NCBI GenBank assembly: GCA_030512335.1
Contig: JAULSU010000001.1
Coordinates: 3,224,001 to 3,288,000, forward strand
DNA from: Immersiella caudata
Lineage: Eukaryota; Ascomycota; Sordariomycetes; Sordariales; Lasiosphaeriaceae
DNA length: 64,000 bases
Reading direction: 5' to 3'
Position 1 is the first letter of the stretch, and every line of letters begins with the position of its first letter. Under the pieces are notes generated by a model that was not told where the DNA came from, did no database searches, and worked only from the letters and a program-made list of their open reading frames with translations. Made by a program: the position numbers and the translations under genes. This document shows positions 11,301 to 22,200 of the stretch, in pieces.

Positions 11301-12285
11301 CTATTTCCCCTTCCGCACCCACTCCTCAACCTTCTCCCTCGCCTCGGTAACCGCCTCCTCGACCTTCCTCGACGCCAAATTTCCGTGTACACGCACAAAG
11401 CTAACCCCCTTTTCCACACCCTCGCGCGCAATAACGTGCGCCTCTGCAACAGCAGGGAAGCGCTTCTCATACGTCCACAGCAACTCCGACACGTTCCCCA
11501 TAGTCACGGGGATCACCGCCCACGCTGCACCGACCCCCAGTGCCACAGGCGCCGACGCCCTAAGGAGGACGCCACGATTTCGCGCGACGATGCTGCCCGC
11601 CATGCCGGCGACCAGGACGTAAACGAGGCCTGGCATCAGGTGTTCACCGGACTCGCGGGGCGGTGCGAGGCTGGCGATGGTGCTGGTGAAGGAGTGTTCG
11701 AGCGAGAAGGCGCGGGCCATGGCGGCGTTGATGGCGTCTTCGGTGGTGCACGCTTGGCGGTAGAGGAAGAGACGGCCGAGGCGGATTTGCGCGGCCAGAC
11801 GGGCAGTCGGAGTTGGGCTGCGCGTGTGGGTGGTGCGACCGCCGGAGGCGATCACGGCGGTAGGGATGGGGACGGGAGCAGTTTCTGGTGTTTGGATGGT
11901 GGGAGGCGCGGTAGAGGTAGTTGCGGTGGCGCTGGTGGGAGGGGAGGCCTTGGTGGGCGTTGGGATGTAGTCGAAGTCGTCATCGTAGATGGGCTTCTTG
12001 GACCGCTGGGAGATTGACGTCAGGCTAGTGTTGTTGATAGATATTTGAGGGTGGGATAGGTTGGAGGGAAAAGAGGGAGCTGGGGGGACTCACGAGGTGA
12101 CGCTCTTCGGGAGCCTCGGCGTGGGCGACGCGAGGGGAGAAGGCAATGCCTCCCACGAGGAGGGCAGCCGTCAACGGCGCAGCTCGCTGTTTGAGTAGTT
12201 TTTTTTAGTAATCCGTTTGCGATGCGGTGCGAGACTGCCGCTCAATTGGCGCACATACCCGCTGTAGCAGCACTCTGGCAGCCAT
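11301..12285 (-). CDS. MICOS complex subunit MIC26/MIC27 (apolipoprotein O-like)
   Basis: Three exons, 12285-12259, 12186-12094 and 12005-11301, give 274 residues; both introns are phase 0. The N-terminus is a basic presequence (MAARVLLQRRAAPLTAALLV) with a hydrophobic stretch. It is followed by the short motif KKPIYDDDFDYIP, which I associate with fungal MIC26/MIC27. A Pro/Thr-rich linker leads to a helical region. Two hydrophobic segments follow (MPGLVYVLVAGMAGSIVA and ALGVGAAWAVIPVTMG), and the tail is charged. Family members sit in the mitochondrial inner membrane and shape cristae junctions with cardiolipin. The start lies 367 bp from the OCT1 start on the other strand. Confidence 0.85.
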
Positions 12286-12652
12286 CTCCAATGCGATTGG
12301 GTGTTCCTCGTGGGTATCAAAGGGACCAGGCGAGGTGGATTGATGTCGTCGGTTGGTGAGGTGCGAGTCGGAGCTCGGTTGGGATAAAGTTCAGGGAAGT
12401 GGGCTGGCCCGTGGCCGCCACCCGCCGGGAAGTTCCGGCTGCGTCACCAGCACTGCTTGGTTTTCTCAGCTTTCAACCAATGTTCTCTTAGCTTCAACTA
12501 CAGCACCGGACGTTGAGTTGTCTTTTTTTCCCACTCTTTTTAGAAACGGTAATACTAATGAACTACGACTGAGGATTTTACGAATTGGGTAGTCTTCCAC
12601 TTCTATTTCCGAACTTCAAGACCCTGGCGCCGCACCCGACGCCACCGCGGTC
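12286..12652. promoter_or_regulatory. Divergent promoter region, MICOS gene / OCT1
   Basis: 367 bp between two start codons facing away from each other. Both genes encode mitochondrial proteins, so a shared bidirectional promoter is plausible. No specific site can be named. Confidence 0.45.
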
Positions 12653-15073
12653 ATGGTCCCCTCCTCTGCAGTGCGCTCGGCACTGCGTCCTCGACCATGG
12701 GTTTGCGCCAGTTGTGTTCTTCGGCGCGCGACGCCATTTAGACCGACGAAGCAGATACGATGGCTTTCAATCGCATCGCAGCAAGAACCACAACGTCCTA
12801 CAAAGGCGGCGGCGGCAATCCGAGTACAGGGGAAAGGGGTCGCCAACACAACTGCCGATGCCGACTTGCGAGACATCTTCGACAACCCCCAGGCCTGGAA
12901 GGGCTTCACCGATAACAGCTCGCCGAACTATGGGCTGTTTCGAAACCGATACCTTCGCAACCCGGAGGGCTTCATAGAGTTTGCGAACGTCAGTCTGGCA
13001 AGGGCACAGTCGATCGTCGACAAGGTGCTGGGGGCTTCGACGCTGGAGGAGTACCGATCTGTCGTGCGAGACCTCGATAGGTTAAGCGATATACTCTGCC
13101 GTGTGTTGGATATGACGGACTTCGTGCGTGTCACCCATCCTGATAGGAAAACACAGGAAAAGGCATCGGTCGCCTACGAACAAATGTACGAGTACATGAA
13201 CCAGCTCAACACCATGACGGGCCTGAGCGGCCAACTCGATAAAGCGTTGGAAACTCCTGAGGTGACATCATCTTGGTCTCAGGAGGAGAGAATGGTTGCC
13301 GAGGTGCTCAAACTCGACTTTGCGAAGTCGGCGGTAAGCCTCCCGAAGGCTGCGAGGGATCGCTTCGTTGCCCTGTCGTCAGAGATTAGCCGGGTTGCTT
13401 CGGACTTTATTCAAGAGATGGCGCCCTTCCAGGACTTTGTTATTCTCCCGAGTAGCAAACTTTTAGGCATGGACCCAGTTGAGGCCCAGAAACTGACAAA
13501 GAGGGGCATGGTATATTTGCCGACTTTGAGCTCTGCGGCCGCCGCAGCGCTTCGAACTGTCAAGGATGAAGACGCTCGCAAGCATATTTTCTACCCTTCA
13601 AGGACTGCGTCCAATCACTCTGTGGAGCAACTTGAGACCCTAATGCGACTGAGAGGAGAGCTCGCTACTCTCTCTGGCTTCGAGAGCTACGGACACCTTG
13701 CCTTGCGAGACCGAATGATGGCAAGGACGCCAGAGGCCGTGACACGGTTCCTCCAGGCCCTGGCAAGCAACAACAAGCCGAAAGCTCAGGCCGAGACCGC
13801 GAGCCTCTTCAAACAAAAACTCGTCGACCACCCAAGGGCGCTCCGTCTCGAGCCGTGGGACAAGGACTTCTACGCCGAGACTATTCGACGGTCTATGGCA
13901 TCGACCTCGCAAAAGTACAGCGACACGCTTTCGTCCTACTTTTCGATTGGCGTTGTGATCCAGGGCATTTCTAGGATTCTCACACGTTTGTACGGCATAA
14001 AGCTGGTACCTAGGGAAACCACTGTCGGTGAGACTTGGCACCCAGATGTTCGCCGCCTGGATGTCGTTTCGGATACCGATGGGCATATTGCAGTCCTCTA
14101 CTGCGACTTGTTCTACCGCCCGGCCAAATCCCCCAACCCTGCTCACTTTACGTTGCGATGCTCTCGAGAGATTTTCGAGCCAGAGCTTGCCGAGGTCGGA
14201 GCGCAGGCCCAGGGAGGGCAAGGAATGCCTCAGTTCGAATCGCCTGAGCTTGCAGCAACTGACGGCATGGCTTTCTCGCGACAGGGCAACGTGGTGAAGC
14301 AGCTCCCCACCATCGCACTGATTTGTGACTTTGAGCAGTCACATGTGAAGTCTCGGATGCCAACCCTGCTGTCGTTTTTCCAAGTGGAAACCTTGTTTCA
14401 CGAAATGGGACACGCGGTGCATTCTATCTTGGCTCGGACATCGTTCCAGAATGTGTCGGGAACCAGGTGCGCCACGGACTTGGCGGAGCTGCCGTCCACG
14501 TTGATGGAGTATTTTGCAGCAGATCCGGCTGTGCTCTCGCAGTTCGCCCGCCATTACGAGACGGACGAGCCGCTGCCATATGGCCTCCTAGCTGAGAAGC
14601 TACGGCGGACGAGGCGGTTCGAAGGTTCGGAAACGGAGAACCAAATCATACTCGCCATGCTGGATCAGGAGCTGCACTCCACTCTTGCCCTTCGTCCTGA
14701 TTTCGACTCGAGCGATATCTACCACAATCTCCAATACCAATTCAGTAGCGCGCCGCCAGACCCGCCCAACACTAAGTGGCAGGGCTTCTTCGGCCACCTG
14801 TCGGGTTACGGGAGTACCTACTACAGCTATCTTTTTGACCGGGTTCTTGCTCAGCGGGTGTGGAACGTGGTGTTTCAGGCGGGTCGCGAAAACGCTTCTC
14901 TCGAGCGAGAAAACGGCGAGCGGCTGAAGGAGGGCCTGCTAAAGTGGGGTGGCGGTCGTGATCCATGGAAGTGCCTTTCAGACGTACTCAAAGATGAGCG
15001 GCTGGCGGATGGCGGAGAGAGTGCCATGGAGTTAGTGGGCAGTTGGGGGTCGAGCGGTCAGGGGCAAGTTTGA
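12653..15073 (+). CDS. OCT1: Mitochondrial intermediate peptidase
   Basis: A single exon of 806 residues. It is an M3-family zinc metallopeptidase with the HEMGH motif at about residues 583-587 and the third metal ligand Glu near 612 (TDLAELPST). OCT1 removes an octapeptide from imported precursors after the processing peptidase has cut. The N-terminus is Arg-rich and acid-free (MVPSSAVRSALRPRPWVCAS), as expected for matrix import. Length and motif spacing fit OCT1 (about 770-800 residues) better than cytosolic thimet-type oligopeptidases. No frame breaks are seen. Confidence 0.93.
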   Translation: MVPSSAVRSALRPRPWVCASCVLRRATPFRPTKQIRWLSIASQQEPQRPTKAAAAIRVQGKGVANTTADADLRDIFDNPQAWKGFTDNSSPNYGLFRNRYLRNPEGFIEFANVSLARAQSIVDKVLGASTLEEYRSVVRDLDRLSDILCRVLDMTDFVRVTHPDRKTQEKASVAYEQMYEYMNQLNTMTGLSGQLDKALETPEVTSSWSQEERMVAEVLKLDFAKSAVSLPKAARDRFVALSSEISRVASDFIQEMAPFQDFVILPSSKLLGMDPVEAQKLTKRGMVYLPTLSSAAAAALRTVKDEDARKHIFYPSRTASNHSVEQLETLMRLRGELATLSGFESYGHLALRDRMMARTPEAVTRFLQALASNNKPKAQAETASLFKQKLVDHPRALRLEPWDKDFYAETIRRSMASTSQKYSDTLSSYFSIGVVIQGISRILTRLYGIKLVPRETTVGETWHPDVRRLDVVSDTDGHIAVLYCDLFYRPAKSPNPAHFTLRCSREIFEPELAEVGAQAQGGQGMPQFESPELAATDGMAFSRQGNVVKQLPTIALICDFEQSHVKSRMPTLLSFFQVETLFHEMGHAVHSILARTSFQNVSGTRCATDLAELPSTLMEYFAADPAVLSQFARHYETDEPLPYGLLAEKLRRTRRFEGSETENQIILAMLDQELHSTLALRPDFDSSDIYHNLQYQFSSAPPDPPNTKWQGFFGHLSGYGSTYYSYLFDRVLAQRVWNVVFQAGRENASLERENGERLKEGLLKWGGGRDPWKCLSDVLKDERLADGGESAMELVGSWGSSGQGQV

Positions 15074-15412
15074 CTCGAACCAGCGGCCTCACTGGTCGAC
15101 ACACATCAACGTGAGCGAACATTATAGCATGTACAATTACCTTACTAGAGGCTCACGGAACTCAGCGTTTCCGGGCCACCAGCGTTTGAAGCTCACGTAA
15201 CAATACACAGAGGGCGGTGAGATGGACTAGAAGATGTTACAGCTGCCACAACAGCACTTTCTTTGCATTGCATTCACAGTTGTTCTTATTGTTCCCACCA
15301 GAAGGGAAATGAATGCAAACAACGGTCTTGTTTGTCCTGGTTATGCCTATTCCATTGAGCACAATGTGTTCCGGGCAGTGCCTGATAGCCTTCTTTCCAC
15401 CATTGCTACAAC

Positions 15413-15531
15413 ACATACGACCATACCCACTGGAAAGCTCGGGATCCCGTCCGCTCTCCCATAGATAAGCCAGTGAGGGCCAGACTAGTAGTTGGGTCGG
15501 TGACGACCAGCGAATCCCTGGTGTTGTATGT
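15413..15531 (+). rRNA. 5S ribosomal RNA
   Basis: A 119-nt match to fungal 5S rRNA from memory of the family. The ends are complementary (ACATACGACCA at the start, GTTGTATGT at the end). The conserved blocks GGGATCCCGTCCGCTCTCCC, TAAGCCA, TAGTAGTTGGGT and GGTGACGACCAGCGAATCCC are all present in order. It stands alone among protein genes, as in other Pezizomycotina with dispersed 5S genes. A TTTTT run starts 14 nt after the 3' end. Confidence 0.95.
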
Positions 15532-15544
15532 GCTGTTTCCACTC

Positions 15545-15549
15545 TTTTT
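15545..15549 (+). terminator. RNA polymerase III T-run after 5S rRNA
   Basis: Five consecutive T 14 nt past the mature 5S end, the usual polymerase III stop signal. Confidence 0.6.
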
Positions 15550-15936
15550 GTTCCACATTCCTTGAGCACAACTTCGCCGCTGTTGTAAGCGATGGTGCGA
15601 AGAAAATGCGCGCTCCTCCGTTAAAAGCCATAGTACTTCTTAAGTCTTGGGCCTATAGACTTCTTCGGGATACCTACACAACTTGTGAAATGCGCCATCG
15701 GAATGTTGAGGTCGGGCTGCGTCGAGTTGGAAATAGGGGCCTCACCCAACCAGTTCTGTGCTTGCCTAAATAACAACAATCAACCTATCCCTGAGGTTTT
15801 CCATTGCGCTCCCTTCCTATTGGTGCCTTGTCACACCTGGGCGGCCTTGTGCTACCTGCCTCATTGAAACATGCTTCATTATGGGTAGCCCGTGAGAAAA
15901 TGTTTTATTTGCACTATACTACCCTATAGGCATCGT

Positions 15937-16142
15937 CCCCCACAGACAACACACAACCACCACTGCGGTAGCCCTTACTACCGCTACGCCAGAGGCTTCT
16001 TTCCAACTAAAGGGAGGTATTAAAAGTAACATTTACAGCTTTCCTACCCGATTTAATGCCACTCTGTAACTAAAAGGAGGTTTTAGGCGTAGCTGTAGCA
16101 GGGGTTGCTGTAGTAGTGGTGGTGTAGTGAAGAGTCAGGGGG
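15937..16142. mobile_element. Short inverted-repeat element (MITE-like)
   Basis: About 206 bp bounded by imperfect inverted repeats of some 53-56 bp. The left arm, 15937-15989, runs from CCCCCACAGACAAC to ACCGCTACGCC. The right arm, 16086-16142, reads inward from CCCCCTGACTC to ACAGCTACGCC on the complementary strand. Most differences are C/T or G/A. There is no coding capacity. The core has two similar motifs, AACTAAAGGGAGGTATTA and AACTAAAAGGAGGTTTTA. Boundaries are by eye and no clear target-site duplication was seen. Confidence 0.6.
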
Positions 16143-16515
16143 TATATGTAGGATACGGTGCATATAGAGAGGTGGTACAGTACAAATGGACATTCTCAAT
16201 AATCACTACCCGGTCCTTGGTACGACCTGGTGGTCGATGCCAGGTCCCACCTTCCATTTGGGGATAATGTTTGCATGCCCCAGGAGGTACTCCTCCTCTT
16301 CCTCCTGAGACATTAGGGCAAAAAGACTGAAGGGGCAAAAACCAGCAGGAACCGCACCATACACTAGACGGGCCCCCGTTGACTGCCACGAACTAGGTTG
16401 GAGCTAGTTGCATCCGCTGTCCGGTTCATGTCAACGTCAAGTTGCGCGGATCTTGAACAACATTTTTTTCGTTCCTCTGGGGAAATATCTTTATTTGACT
16501 GATCGGGCTGCAAAG

Positions 16516-17065
16516 ATGTGGTTGAGGAGGATCTTGACGCTCCTTTTATCGATTCTCCTGCTGCCCTGTTTGGTTGCCGCTGACGAGACCACGCCTGCAC
16601 TTTCGATCTACAACAAGACAGATGACGGCTATGTGTATTATGGGTGCTACAACGAGACGATGGACCTCCCGGGGACGATTGGCACGAGGGCACTCAACGG
16701 CGGCACGAACCAGGTGCTCGAGGAGAAAATGACAGTGCCGATATGCCATAAGTTTTGCCGGAGTAACACTGTGTACAAGTTTGCCGGTCTGGAATATGCG
16801 AGGTGAGTTAAAATCTGGGCCTTACGCTACCTGCTTGTGCTAAAACGGGTGCAATAGGGAGTGCTGGTGCGCGCAATCCCTTTCGACGCTTTCCCTGCCG
16901 TTTCACGATAGCGCGTGCAGCTTGCCGTGCGAGGGCGACAATACCACCGCCTGTGGTGGCTATCTCAAGATATCTGTGTATACTCTTGGCGCTTCCTCTA
17001 CGCGCGCTGCGTGGTCTGCTGGTTTGTCTGCAGTGGGGTTCTCCATGCTGGTCAACTTGCTTTGA
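16516..17065 (+). CDS. Small WSC-domain cell-surface protein, probably GPI-anchored
   Basis: Exons 16516-16802 and 16858-17065 (55-nt intron) give 164 residues. A signal peptide is clear (MWLRRILTLLLSILLLPCLV AADE). It is followed by a WSC domain with its cysteines: YYGCYNET, CHKFCRS, ECWCAQ, CSLPCEGDNTTACGG, ending in LKISVYTL. The C-terminus is a short Ser/Thr/Ala linker and a hydrophobic tail (GLSAVGFSMLVNLL), which fits a GPI-attachment signal. Two N-glycosylation sequons are present (NKT, NET). WSC domains bind carbohydrate and occur in cell-wall stress sensors, but this protein lacks the long Ser/Thr stalk and cytoplasmic tail of Wsc1, so it is not a sensor of that type. Confidence 0.85.
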
Positions 17066-17193
17066 TTTTTCACCATCACTTCGGAATGAGCTGGTCTGCG
17101 GTTGTTATGTTACAGTTACGATAGACTTGGGTATTGATTCCCGTAAGAGTTAGGGTTGCATCAGGACGGGGGAGAGGTCTTGACTGCCACCGC

Positions 17194-18831
17194 CTACCCG
17201 CTGCCTTTATTACGCTCGATTACCTTCATCACGTCGGCGAAGTTGTTCTTGTCGCCTTTCTTCTTCTTGGGGCCTCGCTTCCGCTTTGATTTGTCGCCAC
17301 TCTTGCCGCCGTCGTCGTCGTCGTCACCTTCCTGACCCCAAGCTGAAAGCTTGACTTTCTTTTCTTCCAAGTCGACTTCGTCCTCCATCCTGCTTGAACC
17401 GAAGCCCATGTCCAGGTCATCGTCGTCTCTGTTGCTCTCCAAGAGTTTTTTCTTGAGCCGCTCTTCACGCTCTGCCGCCTTCTGCTCTTCCTCTGATTTC
17501 TCAGCGGCACTGAGTTTCTTGGCCTTTTGGAGTGCGGCAAGGAAGGATGGATCATTGACATCCAGCGTCTTGGCATTGTAGGTCTTCTCAGAAGCCAGAC
17601 CGGTCTTGGAGTCCTTGAACCAGTTCTTTGGCCCTGCTGCGCTGGGCCTCGGCGGTGGTGGCATATCGGTGGATGCCGTGTTCTGTGACGGAGATTTCGG
17701 CTTCTCCTTCTCTTCGCCCTCCTCCTCTGATGAAGAATCGCTGTCCTCGAGATCCGCTAGGGGGTCGTAGTCCGAGCCTGCGTCGTCGAAAATGCTGATC
17801 TCCTTGGCCTCTTCTGCGGCTTCTTGCTCCGCTAGTTGCTTCTTGTAAAACTCCGGAACCTCCATGCCAAGGACTGAATCCTTCATAAGTGCAGCCTCTT
17901 CCTCGCGTTGCTTCTCCTCCACCTTTGGGTCAACCTTCCTCACCTTCCGCCTCTCATGGCCATCCTCATCAACGATTATCATGACCTCTCTTCCTTTCCC
18001 ATCCCTCTCTATCCTTGTCCCCGGCATCTTTTTCTCCCCAATCTTCCTAAATTTAGACCCCAAACTTGACTCCTCCTTCGCCTTCGCTGCCGCCCGAGCC
18101 GCCTTCATCTCCGCCAATATCTGGTTCCTCGTCCTCTTCTGCCCCGGAACCAGCGTCGTCGTTGCAAACTGCCCCTTCTTCTGCACCTTCTCCCTCTCGA
18201 TCGCCTTTACCTCCGCCCCCTCCAACTGCTCCAAGACATCTTCCACCTCGTCTTCCTCTCCTCCCTCCTCCTCTTTATCCTCTCCCCCTTCCGCACCCTC
18301 CTTATCACCCCCAAAGACATCCTCCCCCCTCCTCACCCTCTCCAGCAACTTGAAATCCAACCCCTTCACCAAATGCGTGCTTCCAAGATCGCCTCCCGCA
18401 ATCTCCCCCCTCAGCCGATCATACGTCTCTGCGTCAATCTCCTCCTTCTTGAAACTTTCCTCTAGCGCTTTCAGCCTCTCCGCGCGCTCGTCCTCCTCTT
18501 CTTGCTCCGCTCTCGTCTTAGCGCGGTCGACGTAACCTTCGGAGAACTTACTCCCTTTGGGAGCCGACGTTCGCTGTTTTTTGGAGGGCAGGTTGGGATT
18601 GAGGGACTGAGGTTGGGAGGCTATTTGGCGGGCGAAATCAAGGCGGGCGGAGGAAGCGCTGGCGCCGGCGACGGAGCGGGGGGTCATTGGGATGGAGGAT
18701 TTGAGTTTAGATCCGAGGGAAAGGGCGGGCTTGGTGTTTGGCGGTGAGGTGTTGGTGTTGTTCGTGCCATTTTGAGACTTGGACTTGGAGGAGTTGGCGA
18801 GGAGGAGGCGGCGGAATTGCTCATTGTTCAT
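17194..18831 (-). CDS. RED/IK-like spliceosomal protein
   Basis: One exon of 545 residues. The N-terminus MNNEQFRRLLL and the later YVDRAKTRAEQEEEDE and THLVKGLDFKLLERV segments match the RED N-terminal domain. In animals RED (IK) joins SMU1 in the activated spliceosome. The rest is strongly charged: acidic Asp/Glu runs, long helices (QEAAEEAKEISIFDD), and a basic Lys-rich end (KRKRGPKKKKGDK) that could be a nuclear signal. The last residues, FADVMKVIERN, look like a conserved terminal motif. The start codon lies 444 bp from REV1, which is transcribed the other way. Confidence 0.8.
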   Translation of the reverse strand: MNNEQFRRLLLANSSKSKSQNGTNNTNTSPPNTKPALSLGSKLKSSIPMTPRSVAGASASSARLDFARQIASQPQSLNPNLPSKKQRTSAPKGSKFSEGYVDRAKTRAEQEEEDERAERLKALEESFKKEEIDAETYDRLRGEIAGGDLGSTHLVKGLDFKLLERVRRGEDVFGGDKEGAEGGEDKEEEGGEEDEVEDVLEQLEGAEVKAIEREKVQKKGQFATTTLVPGQKRTRNQILAEMKAARAAAKAKEESSLGSKFRKIGEKKMPGTRIERDGKGREVMIIVDEDGHERRKVRKVDPKVEEKQREEEAALMKDSVLGMEVPEFYKKQLAEQEAAEEAKEISIFDDAGSDYDPLADLEDSDSSSEEEGEEKEKPKSPSQNTASTDMPPPPRPSAAGPKNWFKDSKTGLASEKTYNAKTLDVNDPSFLAALQKAKKLSAAEKSEEEQKAAEREERLKKKLLESNRDDDDLDMGFGSSRMEDEVDLEEKKVKLSAWGQEGDDDDDGGKSGDKSKRKRGPKKKKGDKNNFADVMKVIERNKGSG

Positions 18832-19275
18832 TTTGGGTGGTGATGCGCCGAAGTTTAGGTGGCGCGTGGTGAATTCGGTGATGTTCAGCCTTGGAGTGCG
18901 AGGCTTTGGTGGTGGAGTGGCGCTCAGTCTGGGTGCTGTGGTTGGTAGGTGAGAACCTGCTTAGCTTGGCTTAGTGGGGGTCTTTAGGCATCACGGGATT
19001 TGGTGTGTCGCGAGGGCGGACAGATCGACGCGCCCTTTCTTGTCACGTCTCACACCAAGAGCTTACTTTGCCACTGCCTGTTCCGGCGCCGAACTTTCTT
19101 GCGCACAGCGATGGCTGGCTCCGCGGGCTTTCCAATACTTTTGAAGCCAAAGCCTAAGACTGTTTGATTCGCGTCTTTGGGTCATTTGGCCATTGCGGAG
19201 GCAATTTTCGGATGTATATGATGTCATAGCCGCTATTCCGCCCAGCAGGCCATTACATTGAAGAGGACGTTCGAG
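18832..19275. promoter_or_regulatory. Divergent promoter region, RED-like gene / REV1
   Basis: 444 bp between two divergent starts. A GACGCGCCC at about 19028-19036 resembles an E2F/MBF-type site but is not a perfect ACGCGT. Confidence 0.4.
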
Positions 19276-22200
19276 ATGGGCAGTCGCTTGGAGAAAGGCT
19301 CAGCCGCGACACGGAAGCGCCTGGAGGCGCATACTTTCTCGGACGAGGGCGGCGAGGAGTACGAGGCAAGTGAGTTCGGCGGGTTTGGTGACTATTTCCG
19401 GCGAAAGAAGATCAAGCTTCAGAACCTGGACGCCGAGCTGCGAGCCGCCGCAGGTGACAAACCTCAGATCTTCAAGGGCATTGTGGCGCACGTTTCCGGA
19501 TATACTCAACCCTCAGTACAGGTTCTGCACAAGGAGCTTGTCCAGCATGGCGCCGATTTCCTTCAGTATCTGGACTCGAAAACCATGGCTACACACATTA
19601 TCGCCTCAACGATGCCTCCGAAGAAAGCTGCCGAGTTCTCCCAATACCGTGTGGTGAAGCCGGCATGGGTGACGGACTCAATTCAAGCCGGGCGGCTTTT
19701 ACCATGGACAGACTATCGCGCCATCGATGACGGGATGGGATCAAGGCAGAAAACGATCAAATTTGACGGAGGAAAGATGTTCAGCCAGGCTAAGCAGTCC
19801 CCGCAAGGGTATCGAGAGCAGACTCGGAACAGCTTTTACACCAGTCAATTTCAAAGATTTTCGAGTGCCATAAACCCTAGCAGCCCGTTCCAACCAACAT
19901 CTGCAACCAAGCCGCTGGGGAAACCCGAGGAGATCGATGAGATGGAAATCGACAGGCCAACGCCTTCCAAACCGCCGAATCTCGCCAGGCTCACTGGGGC
20001 ACAGGAAGATCTGAACGGCGCGGGGGGCGATGCGGTCCCCCATGAAGAGCCAGACCATGATGAGATGGAGGAACCAAGGGAAAACCCAAGTCCTGGCAGT
20101 CCACTTAAGCCTAAAGTCTTGACGTCTGAGGAGCACAACGCTCTTCTTCTCGCCGACCCTAAGATACGAAAGTCCTCGACTGCCAACCCTGATTTCTTGA
20201 AGCAGTTCTACTCCGAAAGCCGGCTGCATCATCTTTCCACATGGAAAGCCCAGTTGAAAGCCCGTCTACAGAGTATGGCTGCTCAAAAGGGCCCGGCGGT
20301 CAAGGCGGTCAAGCGGAAGGGCTCGCGTCGGTATATTTTGCACGTTGATTTTGACAGCTGTGAGTTACTGGAAACCTTTTGGAGCCGACCACCTGTGCTT
20401 ACCGAAATGTCCAGTTTTCTGCGCCGTTTCTTTGAAACGCGCGCCCGAGTACCGGGAGAAACCAGCTGCTGTCGCACACAGCACCGGCAGCGGGTCAGAA
20501 ATTGCGTCGTGTAACTACCCAAGCAGGAAGTTCGGAGTCAAGAACGGCATGTGGATGAAGCGCGCAACCGAGCTCTGTCCGGATCTCAAAGTCTTGCCGT
20601 ACGATTTTCCAGCATACGAAGAAGCGAGTCAGCTATTCTATGAGGCTATTCTGGAAGTTGGTGGCGTCGTTCAGAGCGTCAGCATCGACGAGGCTCTCAT
20701 CGACGTCACTGACGTTGTGCTGTCCGCGACTGGGTCAGAAGGCGTTGGAGTCGGTGAGGGAAGTATATGGCGAGAGCAAGAAAAGGCGGATGAGATAGCA
20801 TCTCAACTTCGCCAGCGAATCAAGACAAAAACGGACTGCCAAGTCTCGGTTGGTATCGGTGGAAATATTCTATTGGCAAAAATCGCCCTTCGCAAGGCTA
20901 AGCCTGCTGGCCAGTACCAGATCAAGCCTGAAGAGGTGCTGGATCTTCTCGGTGAGCTCAAAGTAGAGGACCTGCCAGGTGTTGCTTACAGCATTGGCGG
21001 GAAACTGGAGGAGATTGGTGTTAAACTCGTCAAAGATATACGCCAGACGTCGAAGGAGCGGTTGGTCTCTGTCCTCGGGCCCAAAACTGGAGAAAAACTA
21101 TGCGAGTACGCCAGGGGAATAGACCGAGCCGAGGTGGGAGAGCAGCCGATTCGCAAATCGGTTTCGGCGGACGTAAACTGGGGAATCAGATTCATCAGCC
21201 AAAATGAGGCGGAGGAATTCGTACGCAACTTGTCGAAGGAGCTCGAAAAGAGGCTTCTCAACGAAGGGGCTAGAGGTAAACATCTCACCATGAAAATCAT
21301 GCGGCGGGCGTTGGACGCTCCATTGGATCCAGCTAAACACCTTGGCCATGGAAAATGCGACACATTCAACAAGGTGAGTTGTCCAGGAAGGAATTCGGCC
21401 GAGCCCTTTCCCAAAATTGCAAGGTACCTATTCTAAACTGATTCCAGAGCGTGACATTCGGGGTAGCAACACACGACGGCGAAGTGATTGGGAAGGAAGC
21501 CGTGGCGATCTTGCGTTCCTACAAGTTCAGCCCCGGCGATCTTCGAGGATTGGGTGTCCAGATGACGAAACTGGAACCCCTCAAAGCATCTACGAGGCCG
21601 GAAGGAAGTCAGAAAAAACTCAGCTTCGCCAGCTTTGGTATTTCTGTCAAACGACAGAAATCGGAGTCGGAGCCGATTGACGATGGCGAGGGGCCAGCGA
21701 AAAAAAGTGGCGCGGAAACATTGGAGGACGATCCCATCGCCGACGACCCCTTGACACCCAGGAAGCCAAAGGTGCATCCGGCGTTGGCCTTATCACGAAC
21801 AAACGCCGCGGATGAAAAAGCGAGAACGCCGCTCAATCTCGGAGGAACTCAGTTCATAATACCAACGCATCCGGACACAGAGATCCTTGCCGAGCTCCCA
21901 ACCGACATTCGAAGCAGGCTTCTTGGTCAGGCCCAGCGAACTTCGGTCGCTCAATACCGGCAGACGTCTCCGTCCCTTTCCAGATCCCAGAGCCCTGTTT
22001 TGACGGGTGATATCCCCTTAGATTTCGACCCCGACGTTTTCAATTCTCTCCCCGAAGAAATGAAGGCTGAGGTGCTCGCGTCCTACGGACCAAAATGGCG
22101 TCCAGGCGGACAAACCCGGCTACCGCAGAGCCCAAGGAAAGACAGGGTAATTCACCGTCCTAAAGAGAAATCAACGCCAACCAAGGGAAGCATCAGAGGC

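Larger units (their letters stand above)
15074..16515. other. Gene-poor stretch with 5S rRNA and inverted-repeat element
   Basis: Besides the 5S gene and the element at 15937-16142, I see no gene. Open frames on both strands are short and featureless. Confidence 0.5.
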
